A stretch of 64,000 bases of DNA, taken from NCBI GenBank assembly GCA_903830945.1, contig CAIKVT010000029.1, positions 124,001 through 188,000 on the forward strand, given 5' to 3'. Made by a program: the position numbers and the translations under genes. Below the pieces are notes generated by a model. The model did no database searches, was not told the DNA's origin, and saw nothing but the letters and a program-made list of their open reading frames with translations. This document shows, piece after piece, positions 16,757 to 25,169 of this stretch; within the stretch, counting starts at the first letter, position 1; each line of letters begins with the position of its first letter. Source of the DNA: an uncultured Elusimicrobia bacterium (GTDB taxonomy: Bacteria > Elusimicrobiota > Elusimicrobia > UBA1565 > UBA9628).

Positions 16757-17868
16757 GACTTCGGCACGGGGATCGTGAAATGAAATGTAGCCCCCTGGCC
16801 TAGGCCCGGGCTCTCGACCCAGATCTGGCCTCTATGGCTGCCGACGATCTCCTTGGCAATAGACAACCCGAGCCCCAGACGGCCACCGCCAGCCTGACTC
16901 TTAGCCTGATTGAAGCTCTCGAAGATCGTGTTGAGGTTCTCCGGCGCGATGCCCTCGCCCGTATCCCGGACGGCGAACTGCACATGATCCCCCGTCCGGC
17001 TCACGGCGATCATGACCTCCCCGCCCTTCGTGGTGTGCCGGATGGCGTTTTCCAAAAGGTTGTTGAGGACTTGCATGACGCGCCTCTTGTCACCGCAGAC
17101 CATGGGAAGTTCGGGCGCGATCTGGGCCTTCAATGAAAGACCGCGCGCCGTCGCCCGGACCTGAGGCCCGAGCAGACCCTCCTCGACCATGGTCCCGGGA
17201 GCAAAAAAGTTCATCTCCAGACGGAACTTGCCCTGCTCGATGCAAGCCCAATCCACCAGATCCTCGATGAGTCTGGCGAGCTGGCCGATGCCGTTGGAAA
17301 TATAAGCCATGCGCTTCTTCTGGTCATCGTCGGGCGTGATGGACTGGGTGAGCATCTCGAAGCTCACCTGCAGGGTCATGAGCGAATTGGAGAGGTCGTG
17401 AGATGACATGGAAAGGAATTTCGACTTCATCGCATTGAGACGGGTCAGTTGGGCGTTGGTCTCCTTGAGGTCGGCCATAAGGCGCCGGTTCTCGACCACA
17501 AGGCGCAGCTTCTCCATGGATTTGGCGATAGAGTACTTAAGCCGATCGAAGTCCACCGGCTTAGACATGAAATCCGTGACCGATTCCTGGATAGCCTTGA
17601 CCGCGGTGTCGAGATTGGCGTGCGCGGTCAGCATCAGAATCTGGCTCTCGGTATTCACCGTCCGAATGCGCTTGATGACATCGATGCCGGTCGCGTCGCC
17701 GAGATTGTAGTCCATGAGAATGACTTCGAAGAAACGCTTCTGCACCGCCGCCAGGGCCTCGGCGCCCGAGGCGGCCTGCGCCACCTCGTAACCCTCGACT
17801 TCGAGGTTGTCACTGAGGCTCTCGCGCATGTTCGCGTCGTCGTCAACGATCAGAATGGAACCTTTCAT
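16729..17868 (-). CDS. Receiver-histidine kinase hybrid, cytoplasmic (379 aa)
   Basis: A soluble two-component protein with the receiver first. The receiver (3-118) has D10/D11, phosphoacceptor D53 in VILMDYNLGD, and K103 in MSKPVD. A short coiled linker leads to HisKA with H157 in SSHDLSNSL. The ATPase domain has an N box (NNLLENAIRH), G1 (DTGEGIAP), F box and G2 (RLGLGLSIAKEI). Such REC-HK proteins usually relay a signal received from another kinase, here probably the membrane kinase just upstream at 17941, to a regulator, probably the one at 15904 (inference). No clear ribosome site is visible at the ATG. Structured elements flank it on both sides. Confidence 0.92.
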   Translation of the reverse strand: MKGSILIVDDDANMRESLSDNLEVEGYEVAQAASGAEALAAVQKRFFEVILMDYNLGDATGIDVIKRIRTVNTESQILMLTAHANLDTAVKAIQESVTDFMSKPVDFDRLKYSIAKSMEKLRLVVENRRLMADLKETNAQLTRLNAMKSKFLSMSSHDLSNSLMTLQVSFEMLTQSITPDDDQKKRMAYISNGIGQLARLIEDLVDWACIEQGKFRLEMNFFAPGTMVEEGLLGPQVRATARGLSLKAQIAPELPMVCGDKRRVMQVLNNLLENAIRHTTKGGEVMIAVSRTGDHVQFAVRDTGEGIAPENLNTIFESFNQAKSQAGGGRLGLGLSIAKEIVGSHRGQIWVESPGLGQGATFHFTIPVPKSHDGQNNFP

Positions 17869-17882
17869 GTCTTTGCCGCCCT

Positions 17883-17940
17883 GCGCGCGGTAGCGCGCTG
17901 GTACTGACCGCCTTCAGGATATGCGCTGACGGTCATATAC
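17883..17940 (-). repeat. Two-hairpin intergenic element, copy C
   Basis: Short hairpin GCGCGC-GGTA-GCGCGC, then a longer one with arms TGACCG/CGGTCA plus GTA/TAC beyond a small internal loop. It begins right after the stop codon of the 17941 kinase and fills nearly the whole gap to the next gene. Confidence 0.6.
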
Positions 17941-19881
17941 TTATGCCATATGTTGAGGGCCGGCCGCGCCCGCGGGAGCCCCGCTGGGAGGCGGCGTGCC
18001 CGGCTGCGCCACCGGGACCGTGAGCTTAAAAACCGTGCCCCGGCCGACTACAGACTCGACCTCCACGCTCCCGTTGTGGCGGTCGAGGACCTTGCGCACC
18101 ACGGCCAGACCCAGGCCGGTGCCGCGCGCCTTGGTGGTGAAGAAGGGGGCGAATATCTTATCCAACACGTCGGCCGGTATGCCGGGGCCCGTGTCGCCGA
18201 TGAGGATCGCAACCGACTTGCGGTCGTCCGCCACGCGCGTGTGCACGCTGACCGTGCCATTCTGGGGCATGACCTCGATGCCGTTGTTCATCAGGTTGCG
18301 GATGGCCTGCTGTATCTCGGTCGTGTCGATGTCAACCAGGGGATTAATTGGGTCGAACTGCTTGTCCAAAACGATATGCGGCGGGAAGGGGTAGACCGAG
18401 AGAAGCTCATCGAGCCAGGCGCTAAGGAAGACCCGCTCGGGCTTGAGCTCGCGCGTGCGGGAGTAGGTCAAAATCTCGTTGATGATGCCGTTGGCCTGCT
18501 TGATCTCCGACTCGATGATCCTGATGTGCTTATCGATCTTAGGGTCGGTCCCCGCCGACGCAGTCCCGAGCTTGGTTTTGATGAAGTAAATGGAATTGTT
18601 GATCACGGCCAAGGGATTGCGGATCTCGTGGCCCACCACCGAAGCCATCTGCCCGATGGCCGCGAGCCGTTCTTTCTTGATGAGCTCGTCTTGGGCGGAC
18701 TTGAGCTCCCGGGTGCGCGCCTCCACGCGCTTCTCCAGGAACTTGGTGAACTTCTCCAGCTCCTGCTTGGCGTGGATGAGCTCGCCCGTCTTCTCCTTCA
18801 GCGACTCGCTCATGGCCAAGAATGTCTGGGCAAGGTCGCCGATCTCGTCGTTGGTGGTCATCATTTCAGGCAGGTCTTCGAACTGCCCGCGGCCCAGCCG
18901 GGCCGCGGCCTCGCGCAGGAGGCGGATGGGTTGGGTGATGTGCCCGGCCACCGCCAGAGAGAGCAGGATAGTGAAGAGGACGACCCAGACCAGCACCCGG
19001 AAGATCTGGTTGCGCATCTCCGCCGCGGTCTGATAGGCATATTCCACCGGCTGCTGCACGTAGACGACCCAGTCCAAATCGCGCACGTCGGCGTAGGCGC
19101 CCAGCAGGCGCCTGCCGTCGGCCAAAGCCATCTCGCCGCCGCCCTTGGGGGCGGTCTGAGTGGTTATAATCTTAAGGACTTCATCGCTGATGCGCGCATC
19201 GGGCTTGAAGACCTCCTTGGGGCTGGAATGCGCGATGAGGAATCCGTCCCGTTTGTCCACCACGGCCGCGGCGGATTTCCCCGTGGCCGGGAACTCCATG
19301 CCCAGCATCGAGGAAAGTCCGTTGAGGCTGACCCGCGCCATCAGCACCCCCATGGCCTTGGCCGGCTGCGCCTTCTGATCGACGACGGCGACCGCGATGG
19401 TCGCGGTGGGATAGAGTCCCTGGAAGCGCTCGAGTTTGCCGATGTATTGCCCACGTCGCATAGTCTCGATGAAGAATTCCTCACCCTCGAAGCTGCGCAT
19501 CTCCGGCGCCGGGCCGAGGAACCGGCCCGTGCGCATCTGTTCCGAACCCTGGACGTTGCTCACCGAAAGCTCCAGGACCGCGAGGTGCACCTGCATGATC
19601 CGATTGAGGTACTGCTGCTGCTTGACTGAGTTCATGGAGGCGAACTCGTCTATGCCCGCGGTCTCGGCCAGGACATTGCGGAAGGTGGTCACATATTTGT
19701 AGACCGTGTCGGCAAATCCCACGGCCAGGGACTCCTGCATGGCCAGGGTTTCCTTGCGCAAAGAAGCCTGGGAGATTCCGACGAGGTGGTAGCCCACCAC
19801 CCCCATGGGCGCCAGGGAGATAAGCAGAAACCAGAACAGGATCTTGTAGGCGAGCTTGCCGCGGCGAGCGGGAGGCGGCAT
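17941..19881 (-). CDS. Membrane histidine kinase with Cache-like sensor and HAMP (646 aa)
   Basis: A sensor kinase. Membrane segment 1 (about 12-34), an extracytoplasmic domain of about 255 residues (35-290) with the look of a double Cache sensor (GKSAAAVVDKRDGFLIAHS, WVVYVQQPVEYAY), membrane segment 2 (294-314), HAMP (about 312-365), a coiled coil, HisKA with H418 in GHEIRNPL, and HATPase with N box NLMNNGIEVMP, G1 DTGPGIP and G2 GTGLGLAVV. All catalytic motifs are intact. GAGGGA is the ribosome site, 6 nt from the ATG. It is the only full transmembrane kinase in the sensory block and is the likely input for 16729, 20025 and 15904. Confidence 0.93.
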   Translation of the reverse strand: MPPPARRGKLAYKILFWFLLISLAPMGVVGYHLVGISQASLRKETLAMQESLAVGFADTVYKYVTTFRNVLAETAGIDEFASMNSVKQQQYLNRIMQVHLAVLELSVSNVQGSEQMRTGRFLGPAPEMRSFEGEEFFIETMRRGQYIGKLERFQGLYPTATIAVAVVDQKAQPAKAMGVLMARVSLNGLSSMLGMEFPATGKSAAAVVDKRDGFLIAHSSPKEVFKPDARISDEVLKIITTQTAPKGGGEMALADGRRLLGAYADVRDLDWVVYVQQPVEYAYQTAAEMRNQIFRVLVWVVLFTILLSLAVAGHITQPIRLLREAAARLGRGQFEDLPEMMTTNDEIGDLAQTFLAMSESLKEKTGELIHAKQELEKFTKFLEKRVEARTRELKSAQDELIKKERLAAIGQMASVVGHEIRNPLAVINNSIYFIKTKLGTASAGTDPKIDKHIRIIESEIKQANGIINEILTYSRTRELKPERVFLSAWLDELLSVYPFPPHIVLDKQFDPINPLVDIDTTEIQQAIRNLMNNGIEVMPQNGTVSVHTRVADDRKSVAILIGDTGPGIPADVLDKIFAPFFTTKARGTGLGLAVVRKVLDRHNGSVEVESVVGRGTVFKLTVPVAQPGTPPPSGAPAGAAGPQHMA

Positions 19882-19959
19882 GTCAGATTCCCTCAGGGCT
19901 CATGAATGTGCATTCGCTCCGGTCGATAACGACAGCCTATCGTCCCCCCGACGGATCAG

Positions 19960-20019
19960 CCGCCCCCCCCGCGGGGAGGCCGGCTGGATTCGCACCGCCC
20001 TACGGGTGGCGCGAATTCC
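19960..20019 (-). repeat. Two-hairpin intergenic element, probable copy D
   Basis: A GC-only short hairpin (around CCCCGCGGGG) followed by a longer hairpin with arms GGATTCGCACCGCC and GGTGGCGCGAATTCC, again with a single bulged T on the second arm. It begins 5 nt after the stop of the receiver gene. It matches copies A-C in shape, not in sequence. Confidence 0.45.
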
Positions 20020-20024
20020 GATCC

Positions 20025-20399
20025 TCAGCCCGGTGTCCGTCGCGACAGCAGCTGCTTGATGCGGATAGACAACTCGGCCAGGTCAAAAGGCTTGGTAATG
20101 TACTCGTCGGCGCCCAGCTCGAAGCCCTGCTTCTTCTCCTCGGAGGAAAGAAAACGTCCGGTCATCATGATAAGGATGGTCTGACGCGAGCGCTTGCGCA
20201 GGGTCTGGCAGATCTGAAAGCCGCTGGAGTCCGGCAGCTGGATATCCATGATGACGACGTCCGGATCGACCTTCTTGGCCGCCTCGATGCCGGAATGGGC
20301 CGCGCCCGCCTGGGAGCACTCGAATCCCTCCAGTTCCAGGACCTCGGCGAGGCTCTCGCGCAGGTGCGCGTCGTCGTCGATGATGAGCAGCTTGACCAT
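20025..20399 (-). CDS. Single-domain response regulator, CheY-like (124 aa)
   Basis: A stand-alone receiver: D8/D9/D10, phosphoacceptor D52 in VVIMDIQLP, conserved T in ILIMMTG and K in YITKPFD. No output domain follows. The start is the ATG at 20399, one nucleotide after the TAA of the preceding regulator gene and preceded by GGAGG, so a longer frame reaching 20555 is only a shadow. Such proteins act as phosphorelay intermediates or by protein contact. Its position next to a degenerate receiver-wHTH regulator suggests that the two work as a pair (inference). Confidence 0.9.
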   Translation of the reverse strand: MVKLLIIDDDAHLRESLAEVLELEGFECSQAGAAHSGIEAAKKVDPDVVIMDIQLPDSSGFQICQTLRKRSRQTILIMMTGRFLSSEEKKQGFELGADEYITKPFDLAELSIRIKQLLSRRTPG

Positions 20400-20400
20400 G

Positions 20401-21201
20401 TTACCTCCGCAATTCCGAGCCCGGCGGAACCAACTTATAGCCGACGCACGGGATGGTAGTGATGAAACGCGCAGCCGTCCCCAACTTCTCGCGCAGCCGG
20501 CGGACATGAACGTCCACCGTGCGCGGCGAACCGAAATAATTATAGCCCCAGACACGCTCGATAAGATAAGGACGCGAGAGCACCCTGTTCGACGAGCTCA
20601 AAAAGACATAAAGCAAGTCGAGCTCCTTGGAAGTAAGGGGCACGCGCTTGCCCGAGACGTGCAGGGTATAGCTCGTCAAGTTGAGTTCGATTGGGCCCAT
20701 CTTGATGATCTCTTCCGAGGCGTTGACTTGAGTGCGCCGCAGCACGGCCTTGATGCGCGCCACGCACTCCGCCGCGTCCCAGTTCTGGGAGAGGCACTCG
20801 TCAGCCCCGGCCTGGAAGAACTCCAGACGCAGGGAGGTCCCCCGGCTGCCCGGCGGGACGATGGCCGGAGAGGGCTGAGACTTGGTGAAATAACTAGCGT
20901 AGGCTGACCGGACCACCGCCGTCGGCGCGGCTGCGGGAGCGTCGGCGTGCTCCACCAAGGCGATGATAGGAAGCTGCTTCGTCGGCCCCCTGGAGCGCAG
21001 GGTCTTGACCATGGCCACGCCGTCCTCATCGACCAGACGCTGGCCAATGAGCAGGAGTTCGCAGCTGCGGTTAGCCAAAAGTCCCAGGAGTTCCTTGGAC
21101 TTCTGGGCGATAGTCACCGACAGGCCGCTGGCGGCGATCGCCTCCAGGATAACCGCGGCCCGGTTGGGCTCACGCGACGCGTAGACGACGTTTACCCTCA
21201 T
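20401..21201 (-). CDS. OmpR-type winged-helix regulator with degenerate receiver (266 aa)
   Basis: A DNA-binding regulator. The C-terminal winged helix (about 165-260) is canonical: LTSKELDLLYVFLSS, VLSRPYLIERVWGYNYFGSP, then RTVDVHVRRLREKLG and GYKLVPP. The N-terminal domain has a receiver outline but not its active site: the acidic pair is replaced by YASREPN, and the phosphoacceptor position reads ELLLIGQRL with no Asp. About 40 residues rich in Ala and Pro (110-150) are inserted before the last strand. It is therefore unlikely to be controlled by phosphorylation and may bind DNA constitutively or respond to a partner or ligand. The CheY-like gene follows it one nucleotide after its stop. 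Confidence 0.88.
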   Translation of the reverse strand: MRVNVVYASREPNRAAVILEAIAASGLSVTIAQKSKELLGLLANRSCELLLIGQRLVDEDGVAMVKTLRSRGPTKQLPIIALVEHADAPAAAPTAVVRSAYASYFTKSQPSPAIVPPGSRGTSLRLEFFQAGADECLSQNWDAAECVARIKAVLRRTQVNASEEIIKMGPIELNLTSYTLHVSGKRVPLTSKELDLLYVFLSSSNRVLSRPYLIERVWGYNYFGSPRTVDVHVRRLREKLGTAARFITTIPCVGYKLVPPGSELRR

Positions 21202-21208
21202 CGCTCTG

Positions 21209-21640
21209 TCATTGCGCGACCGGTTCTTCGGCCGCCTCCAGTTCCAGACGCACGGCGCTCAGTCCGAAAGTGTCCGAGAAGAGGTTGTAGAGCACCGCCA
21301 AGACCAGGATGAGCGCGTCCATGAGGACCATGTAGAATGCCGCGAACATCAGCGTAGCCACGAGCTTAAGAGACACGGACCAGCCGGCCGCGCTGAGGTT
21401 GGGCACGACGACGAAGCTGAGCAGTCCCCCGGCCAAGCCCATAGTCCCCAAGACCGCGGACAAGACCGGCCGGGCCGCGCAGAGTATCGCCAGGGCGACC
21501 ACGACGCCCCCCGCCACGGCCAAGACGGGCGTGGCCCTAAGGTAGCCGATAAGGGCGAGGATAGCTCCGATCGCGACCCCGGTCGGGATCATCGGGTGGG
21601 TGTGCCAATATGGATCGACGCGCTTCACTTGCTGGATCAT
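21209..21640 (-). CDS. Small membrane protein with about four transmembrane segments (143 aa)
   Basis: Family not recognised. After a short polar N-terminus, hydrophobic segments span about 17-36, 39-57, 60-80 and 92-118. The polar C-terminal tail (about 125-143) is acidic. A GGAG ribosome site lies 7 nt before the ATG. It is placed between a kinase-less sensor and the atypical regulator with short gaps, so it may be a membrane accessory of this signalling block, although the sequence does not show it. Confidence 0.75.
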   Translation of the reverse strand: MIQQVKRVDPYWHTHPMIPTGVAIGAILALIGYLRATPVLAVAGGVVVALAILCAARPVLSAVLGTMGLAGGLLSFVVVPNLSAAGWSVSLKLVATLMFAAFYMVLMDALILVLAVLYNLFSDTFGLSAVRLELEAAEEPVAQ

Positions 21641-21732
21641 TTCGATCTCCTAAAATATCTCACGTTAGGAAAGATTAACAATACCAATAGGAAAATACAA
21701 GCGGATTTCATTTGAGTGGATAGGAAACGGCC

Positions 21733-22863
21733 TCAGGAAAACGCCCGCATGCCGGCGCCGCCCTTGGGCTCGAAGAGAATCAGGGTCCGGCGCAGTTCAC
21801 CCTCCTCCTCAAGATGCACGGCCCGGACATGACAGGGCTCGGCGCGGAACATGGTATCCGCCTCGACGAGCTGGTTGGGCCGGTCCAAGGCCACACCAAC
21901 CAGGCGCAGCACGTCCTGCTGCTGGCTGTCGATGACATCGAGAAGATGCATCTTACCGTCCACGGCGGCCGTGGCGGTCACGGGGAAATTCGTGAACAAG
22001 ACCGAGTTGTCCTCGTCGACGACGATAGCCTTATGGTTCTTGGCCACGACGGCGCTGAGGATGGACTGCCACCAGCGAGCCTCGGCCACGCCCCGCTGCT
22101 TCTCCTTGACCATGGTGTTGGCCACCTCGGCCTTGACCTTGGAGAGGAAGATATTGATAACGTTGGCCAGTTCCCCGATCTCGTCGTGCCGCGGCGGATA
22201 CTTGAGCTCCAGATTCTTGAATGAGATGACCTCGATGGCGTCGCGCAGCGACAGTAGAGGATTGAGGACAAAATGGTGGAGGAAGAAATAAAGCGGGATG
22301 CCGAGAAGGAAGAGCACCCCCACCGCGCCGACCGCGTATTTGCTCATCGCCTTGTTAATGACCTTGACTACTCCCTCGCGGCTGATCTGCAGGTCGAGTA
22401 TACCCATGACCTCGCCCCGTAACGCCAGGGGGATGGCGATATCATAGAGCGGCATGCCGGGCACGGCGCGCACCACCGGAGACTTGGCCAGAGAGGCCTG
22501 CTCGATGGCATCGGTGGGCAAGGACACCTCCTTGACGAACTGCTCGAAGGTGTAGGTGATCTTGCTGGGATCCCGGAACCAGCGTACCTCACCGTACTTA
22601 TTGAGGTAGAGAAGCGACGCCACACGGTCGTCCTTGGCGAAACGCACGACCACGTCGTGCTCATCCATGGACAGGGCGCTCTGGCTGCGGGCCAGGCCGG
22701 TGATCATGGTGGGCGCGTAGAGGCGCACCATGTCGATGGCCTCCTGCTTGAGCCTCTCGTCAAAGGTCCACTTGAAGAGATTGTAGTAGAAGATACCGCC
22801 CAGGACCATGACGTAGATCCCGATCATCGTGAACCACATGAACCACTTCGATGATAGTCTCAT
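21733..22863 (-). CDS. Kinase-less membrane sensor with HAMP and PAS-like domain (376 aa)
   Basis: A signalling protein without an enzymatic output. Membrane segment 1 (8-27), an extracytoplasmic domain (28-176) resembling a single Cache/PDC sensor (VASLLYLNKYGEVRWF, PLYDIAIPLALRGEVMGILDL), membrane segment 2 (177-198), HAMP (199-245, with PPRHDEIGELANVINIF), and a PAS-like domain (about 260-365, with AIVVDEDNSVLFTNFP). No His-box, ATPase, GGDEF or methyl-accepting region is present. It could act on a separate kinase or sense turnover of envelope material. The gap before it is only 30 nt, so it is probably co-transcribed with the TPR protein and Tad core. Confidence 0.85.
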   Translation of the reverse strand: MRLSSKWFMWFTMIGIYVMVLGGIFYYNLFKWTFDERLKQEAIDMVRLYAPTMITGLARSQSALSMDEHDVVVRFAKDDRVASLLYLNKYGEVRWFRDPSKITYTFEQFVKEVSLPTDAIEQASLAKSPVVRAVPGMPLYDIAIPLALRGEVMGILDLQISREGVVKVINKAMSKYAVGAVGVLFLLGIPLYFFLHHFVLNPLLSLRDAIEVISFKNLELKYPPRHDEIGELANVINIFLSKVKAEVANTMVKEKQRGVAEARWWQSILSAVVAKNHKAIVVDEDNSVLFTNFPVTATAAVDGKMHLLDVIDSQQQDVLRLVGVALDRPNQLVEADTMFRAEPCHVRAVHLEEEGELRRTLILFEPKGGAGMRAFS

Positions 22864-22893
22864 GAGCGCACAGAGGATATCAAAAAGCCGGCC

Positions 22894-24258
22894 TCACTGG
22901 GGGTTACCGTAGAGGTTATTGATGCGTTCCAAGCCGGCCTTGGCGTCGGGATTAGCCGGGTCGAGCTGAAGGGCATGCGTCCACTCATTGCGCGCCTTTT
23001 CGTAGTCCCCTTTGTCGTAGTAGATGATCCCGGAGAGATAATACTGCTGGGATTGCCGTTTATTGTCCTCGCTGGCGCCGGAATTCGCAGACGTGATGCC
23101 GGCGTCGGTCTTGGCCGTGGAGGTGCTTATCGCGGCGGCGAGCGCCGCCTTCCTGTCGGCCTCCTCCTTAGCATTCTTCTCGGCTGCCGCCTTGGCCAGC
23201 TCGGCGGCCCGGGACTTTTCCTCCTCGGCCTTCTGCTTGGCGATCTCCGAGGCTCGTCTGCGGACGGCATCCTCGCGGCGGACCTGCTCCTTGGCTCGAG
23301 CGATGAGCTGGTCGGCGGCGCGCGTGTCGTAACCGTAGGCGACGGCTTTCTTCCATTCCGACTGAGCCTCGTCGTACTTGCGCGACTCGTAGAGCTTGCG
23401 GCCCGACGCCACGTGCTGACTGGCCATCTCCGAGCGGATCTCGGCCTGCAGCTTCTGCGCTTTGACGTTACCCGGCCCCAGCGCAAGAACCTCGTCGAGC
23501 ATCTTGATGGACTCGTCGATAAGACCCTGGCCGTAAAGATTGAGCGCGGTCTGAAGCTTTTCATTGGCGTCGGCCTCCCGGGCCTCGGCCTCGACCTTGG
23601 CTATCGCCGGGACTAGACGAGGATACCTGGGGTTTAGGACCAGGGCCGCATACCACTGGTCCAGGCACTCACGCAGACGATGCTGCCGATAGGCCTTCTG
23701 CCCACGCCGGAAATGGTCGTCCGCCATCTCGCCGCGGGCTTTCTTGAGCCACCAACGGGCCTTGAGGTTGCTGGGCGAGAGTTTGACCGCCTCCTCCCAG
23801 CGCCCAGTCGCCTCCACCAAGCGCCCCTGGCGGTAGAGCGCCATCCCCTCCTCGAAGCGATCCTCGATGAGCTTAGCTTCCGAAGCGTACGGCTTGAGGG
23901 AACCGTTGAGCTCGATGGTGGCACGCTGCAGGATCCCGGCGTCCTCATAGGCCGGGTCGATGGCTAGGATCTTGGAAGTGAGGTCCCGCGCGCCGCTGAA
24001 GTCGCCCTTCTTGTAAAGGTCGAAGGCATTGTCGTAGACCCCGTTCAGGGTCTTGCGCATCAGGCGCGCCTTCTCCAACTGGATGGTATAGATGTACTTC
24101 TTCTTATCCTCCTCCGAGGTGATGGTCCCCAGATTAAGTTTGGCCATATCCAGGAATAGCCCGTCGGCGTCCTTGGCCTTGGAGAGGTCCTGCCCCCAAG
24201 CGGCACCTGCGCCTGCAGCGCAGGCGAGCCACAGCCCCATCAGGATATGCGCACTCAT
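22894..24258 (-). CDS. Exported TPR protein, TadD-like (454 aa)
   Basis: A periplasmic tetratricopeptide protein. The start is the ATG at 24258, which overlaps the TAA of tadC by one base (TAATG); a longer frame reaching 25179 is only a shadow. Signal peptide about 1-22 (ending AAWG-Q). TPR-like helices cover about 65-290, a charged Ala/Lys/Glu coiled coil like the TolA stalk about 290-370, and a last TPR about 400-450 (QQYYLSGIIYYDKGDYEKAR). The position directly after tadC is where tadD lies in many Tad loci, but TadD is usually shorter and a lipoprotein; here there is no lipobox. Likely role: assembly or outer-membrane support of the pilus (inference). Confidence 0.85.
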   Translation of the reverse strand: MSAHILMGLWLACAAGAGAAWGQDLSKAKDADGLFLDMAKLNLGTITSEEDKKKYIYTIQLEKARLMRKTLNGVYDNAFDLYKKGDFSGARDLTSKILAIDPAYEDAGILQRATIELNGSLKPYASEAKLIEDRFEEGMALYRQGRLVEATGRWEEAVKLSPSNLKARWWLKKARGEMADDHFRRGQKAYRQHRLRECLDQWYAALVLNPRYPRLVPAIAKVEAEAREADANEKLQTALNLYGQGLIDESIKMLDEVLALGPGNVKAQKLQAEIRSEMASQHVASGRKLYESRKYDEAQSEWKKAVAYGYDTRAADQLIARAKEQVRREDAVRRRASEIAKQKAEEEKSRAAELAKAAAEKNAKEEADRKAALAAAISTSTAKTDAGITSANSGASEDNKRQSQQYYLSGIIYYDKGDYEKARNEWTHALQLDPANPDAKAGLERINNLYGNPQ

Positions 24259-25169
24259 TAGAATCCAAGACCCCCCGTGATGAGCGACTTCATCATCGGC
24301 GCCAGCATCATGATGAATACCGTGGGGAAGATGAAGATGAACAGCGGGATGAGCATCTTGGTGGCGGCCTGAGCCGCGAGCTTCTCGGCCTTGCTGAGTC
24401 GACGAAAACGCATGTCCGTGGCGTAGTTGCGCAAAAGCTCCACCAGGCTCGTGCCCAGTTCGTCGGATTGGATGATGAGTCCGACGAAGGAACGGATCTC
24501 CTGGATGCCCGTGCGCGTGGCCAGCCTTTTCAAGGCGTCGCGGCGGGAGTAGCCCAGAGAGATCTCGTTGATCATCTTGCCCAGCTCGACTTCGAGCTCG
24601 GTCTTGGTCTTGGCGTTCTTGAGGATGCGGTCGATGGCGGTCATGTAGTCCAGGCCGGCCTCGATGGTGAGCGCGGTCAGGTCCACGAAAGTCGGGAAAT
24701 TGCGCATGAGTTCGGTCTGCCGGGCCCGTATCCGCCCGTTGAACAGCGAATCGGGGATGAAGAAGCCGATGACCCCGAAGACCCCCAGCACAGGCGAGCC
24801 GGTCATGAAGTAGATGAAGCCGACCAGCCCGGCGGCCAGCATCTCCTTGAGGTGCAGCATGTCCAGGGGGGATGGCTTGTTGGGCCGTCCCATCAGCATG
24901 TGCAGCTCCTCGAGCCTCACGTCGAGGTGGAATATCTTGAGCAGGAAGAGGTCTATGCGGTCGATCAGGCCGCCTTGCGGGTTGAGGCTCGAGAAGGCCG
25001 AGCTCATGCCCAGGTCCTTCTTGGCCAGCCGTGCCAAGTCGGACTGTTCCATCTCGGGCGGAGGAGCCAGCAGGCGATGGATGGACGTGTAGGCGGCCAC
25101 CGACCCCAGGACCCCCACCACCAGAAGCAGGTAATGCACGAACTGGCCGCTGAGCAGCGTGTCGCTCAT
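24258..25169 (-). CDS. tadC: TadC-like inner-membrane platform protein (303 aa)
   Basis: A T2SSF-domain protein of Tad systems that, with TadB, forms the inner-membrane platform for pilus assembly. Membrane segment about 12-30, a cytoplasmic part, two segments about 108-140, then the T2SSF domain (about 155-270: FVDLTALTIEAGLDYMTAID, SDELGTSLVELLRNYA) and C-terminal segments about 272-297. Length is normal for TadC. Its ATG overlaps the stop of tadB as ATGA. No missing element is visible. Confidence 0.9.
   Translation of the reverse strand: MSDTLLSGQFVHYLLLVVGVLGSVAAYTSIHRLLAPPPEMEQSDLARLAKKDLGMSSAFSSLNPQGGLIDRIDLFLLKIFHLDVRLEELHMLMGRPNKPSPLDMLHLKEMLAAGLVGFIYFMTGSPVLGVFGVIGFFIPDSLFNGRIRARQTELMRNFPTFVDLTALTIEAGLDYMTAIDRILKNAKTKTELEVELGKMINEISLGYSRRDALKRLATRTGIQEIRSFVGLIIQSDELGTSLVELLRNYATDMRFRRLSKAEKLAAQAATKMLIPLFIFIFPTVFIMMLAPMMKSLITGGLGF

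Noticed and set aside
17950-19629. Plus-strand open frame (559 codons) opposite the Cache-HAMP kinase
   Set aside because: Antisense shadow; the minus frame has every kinase motif.
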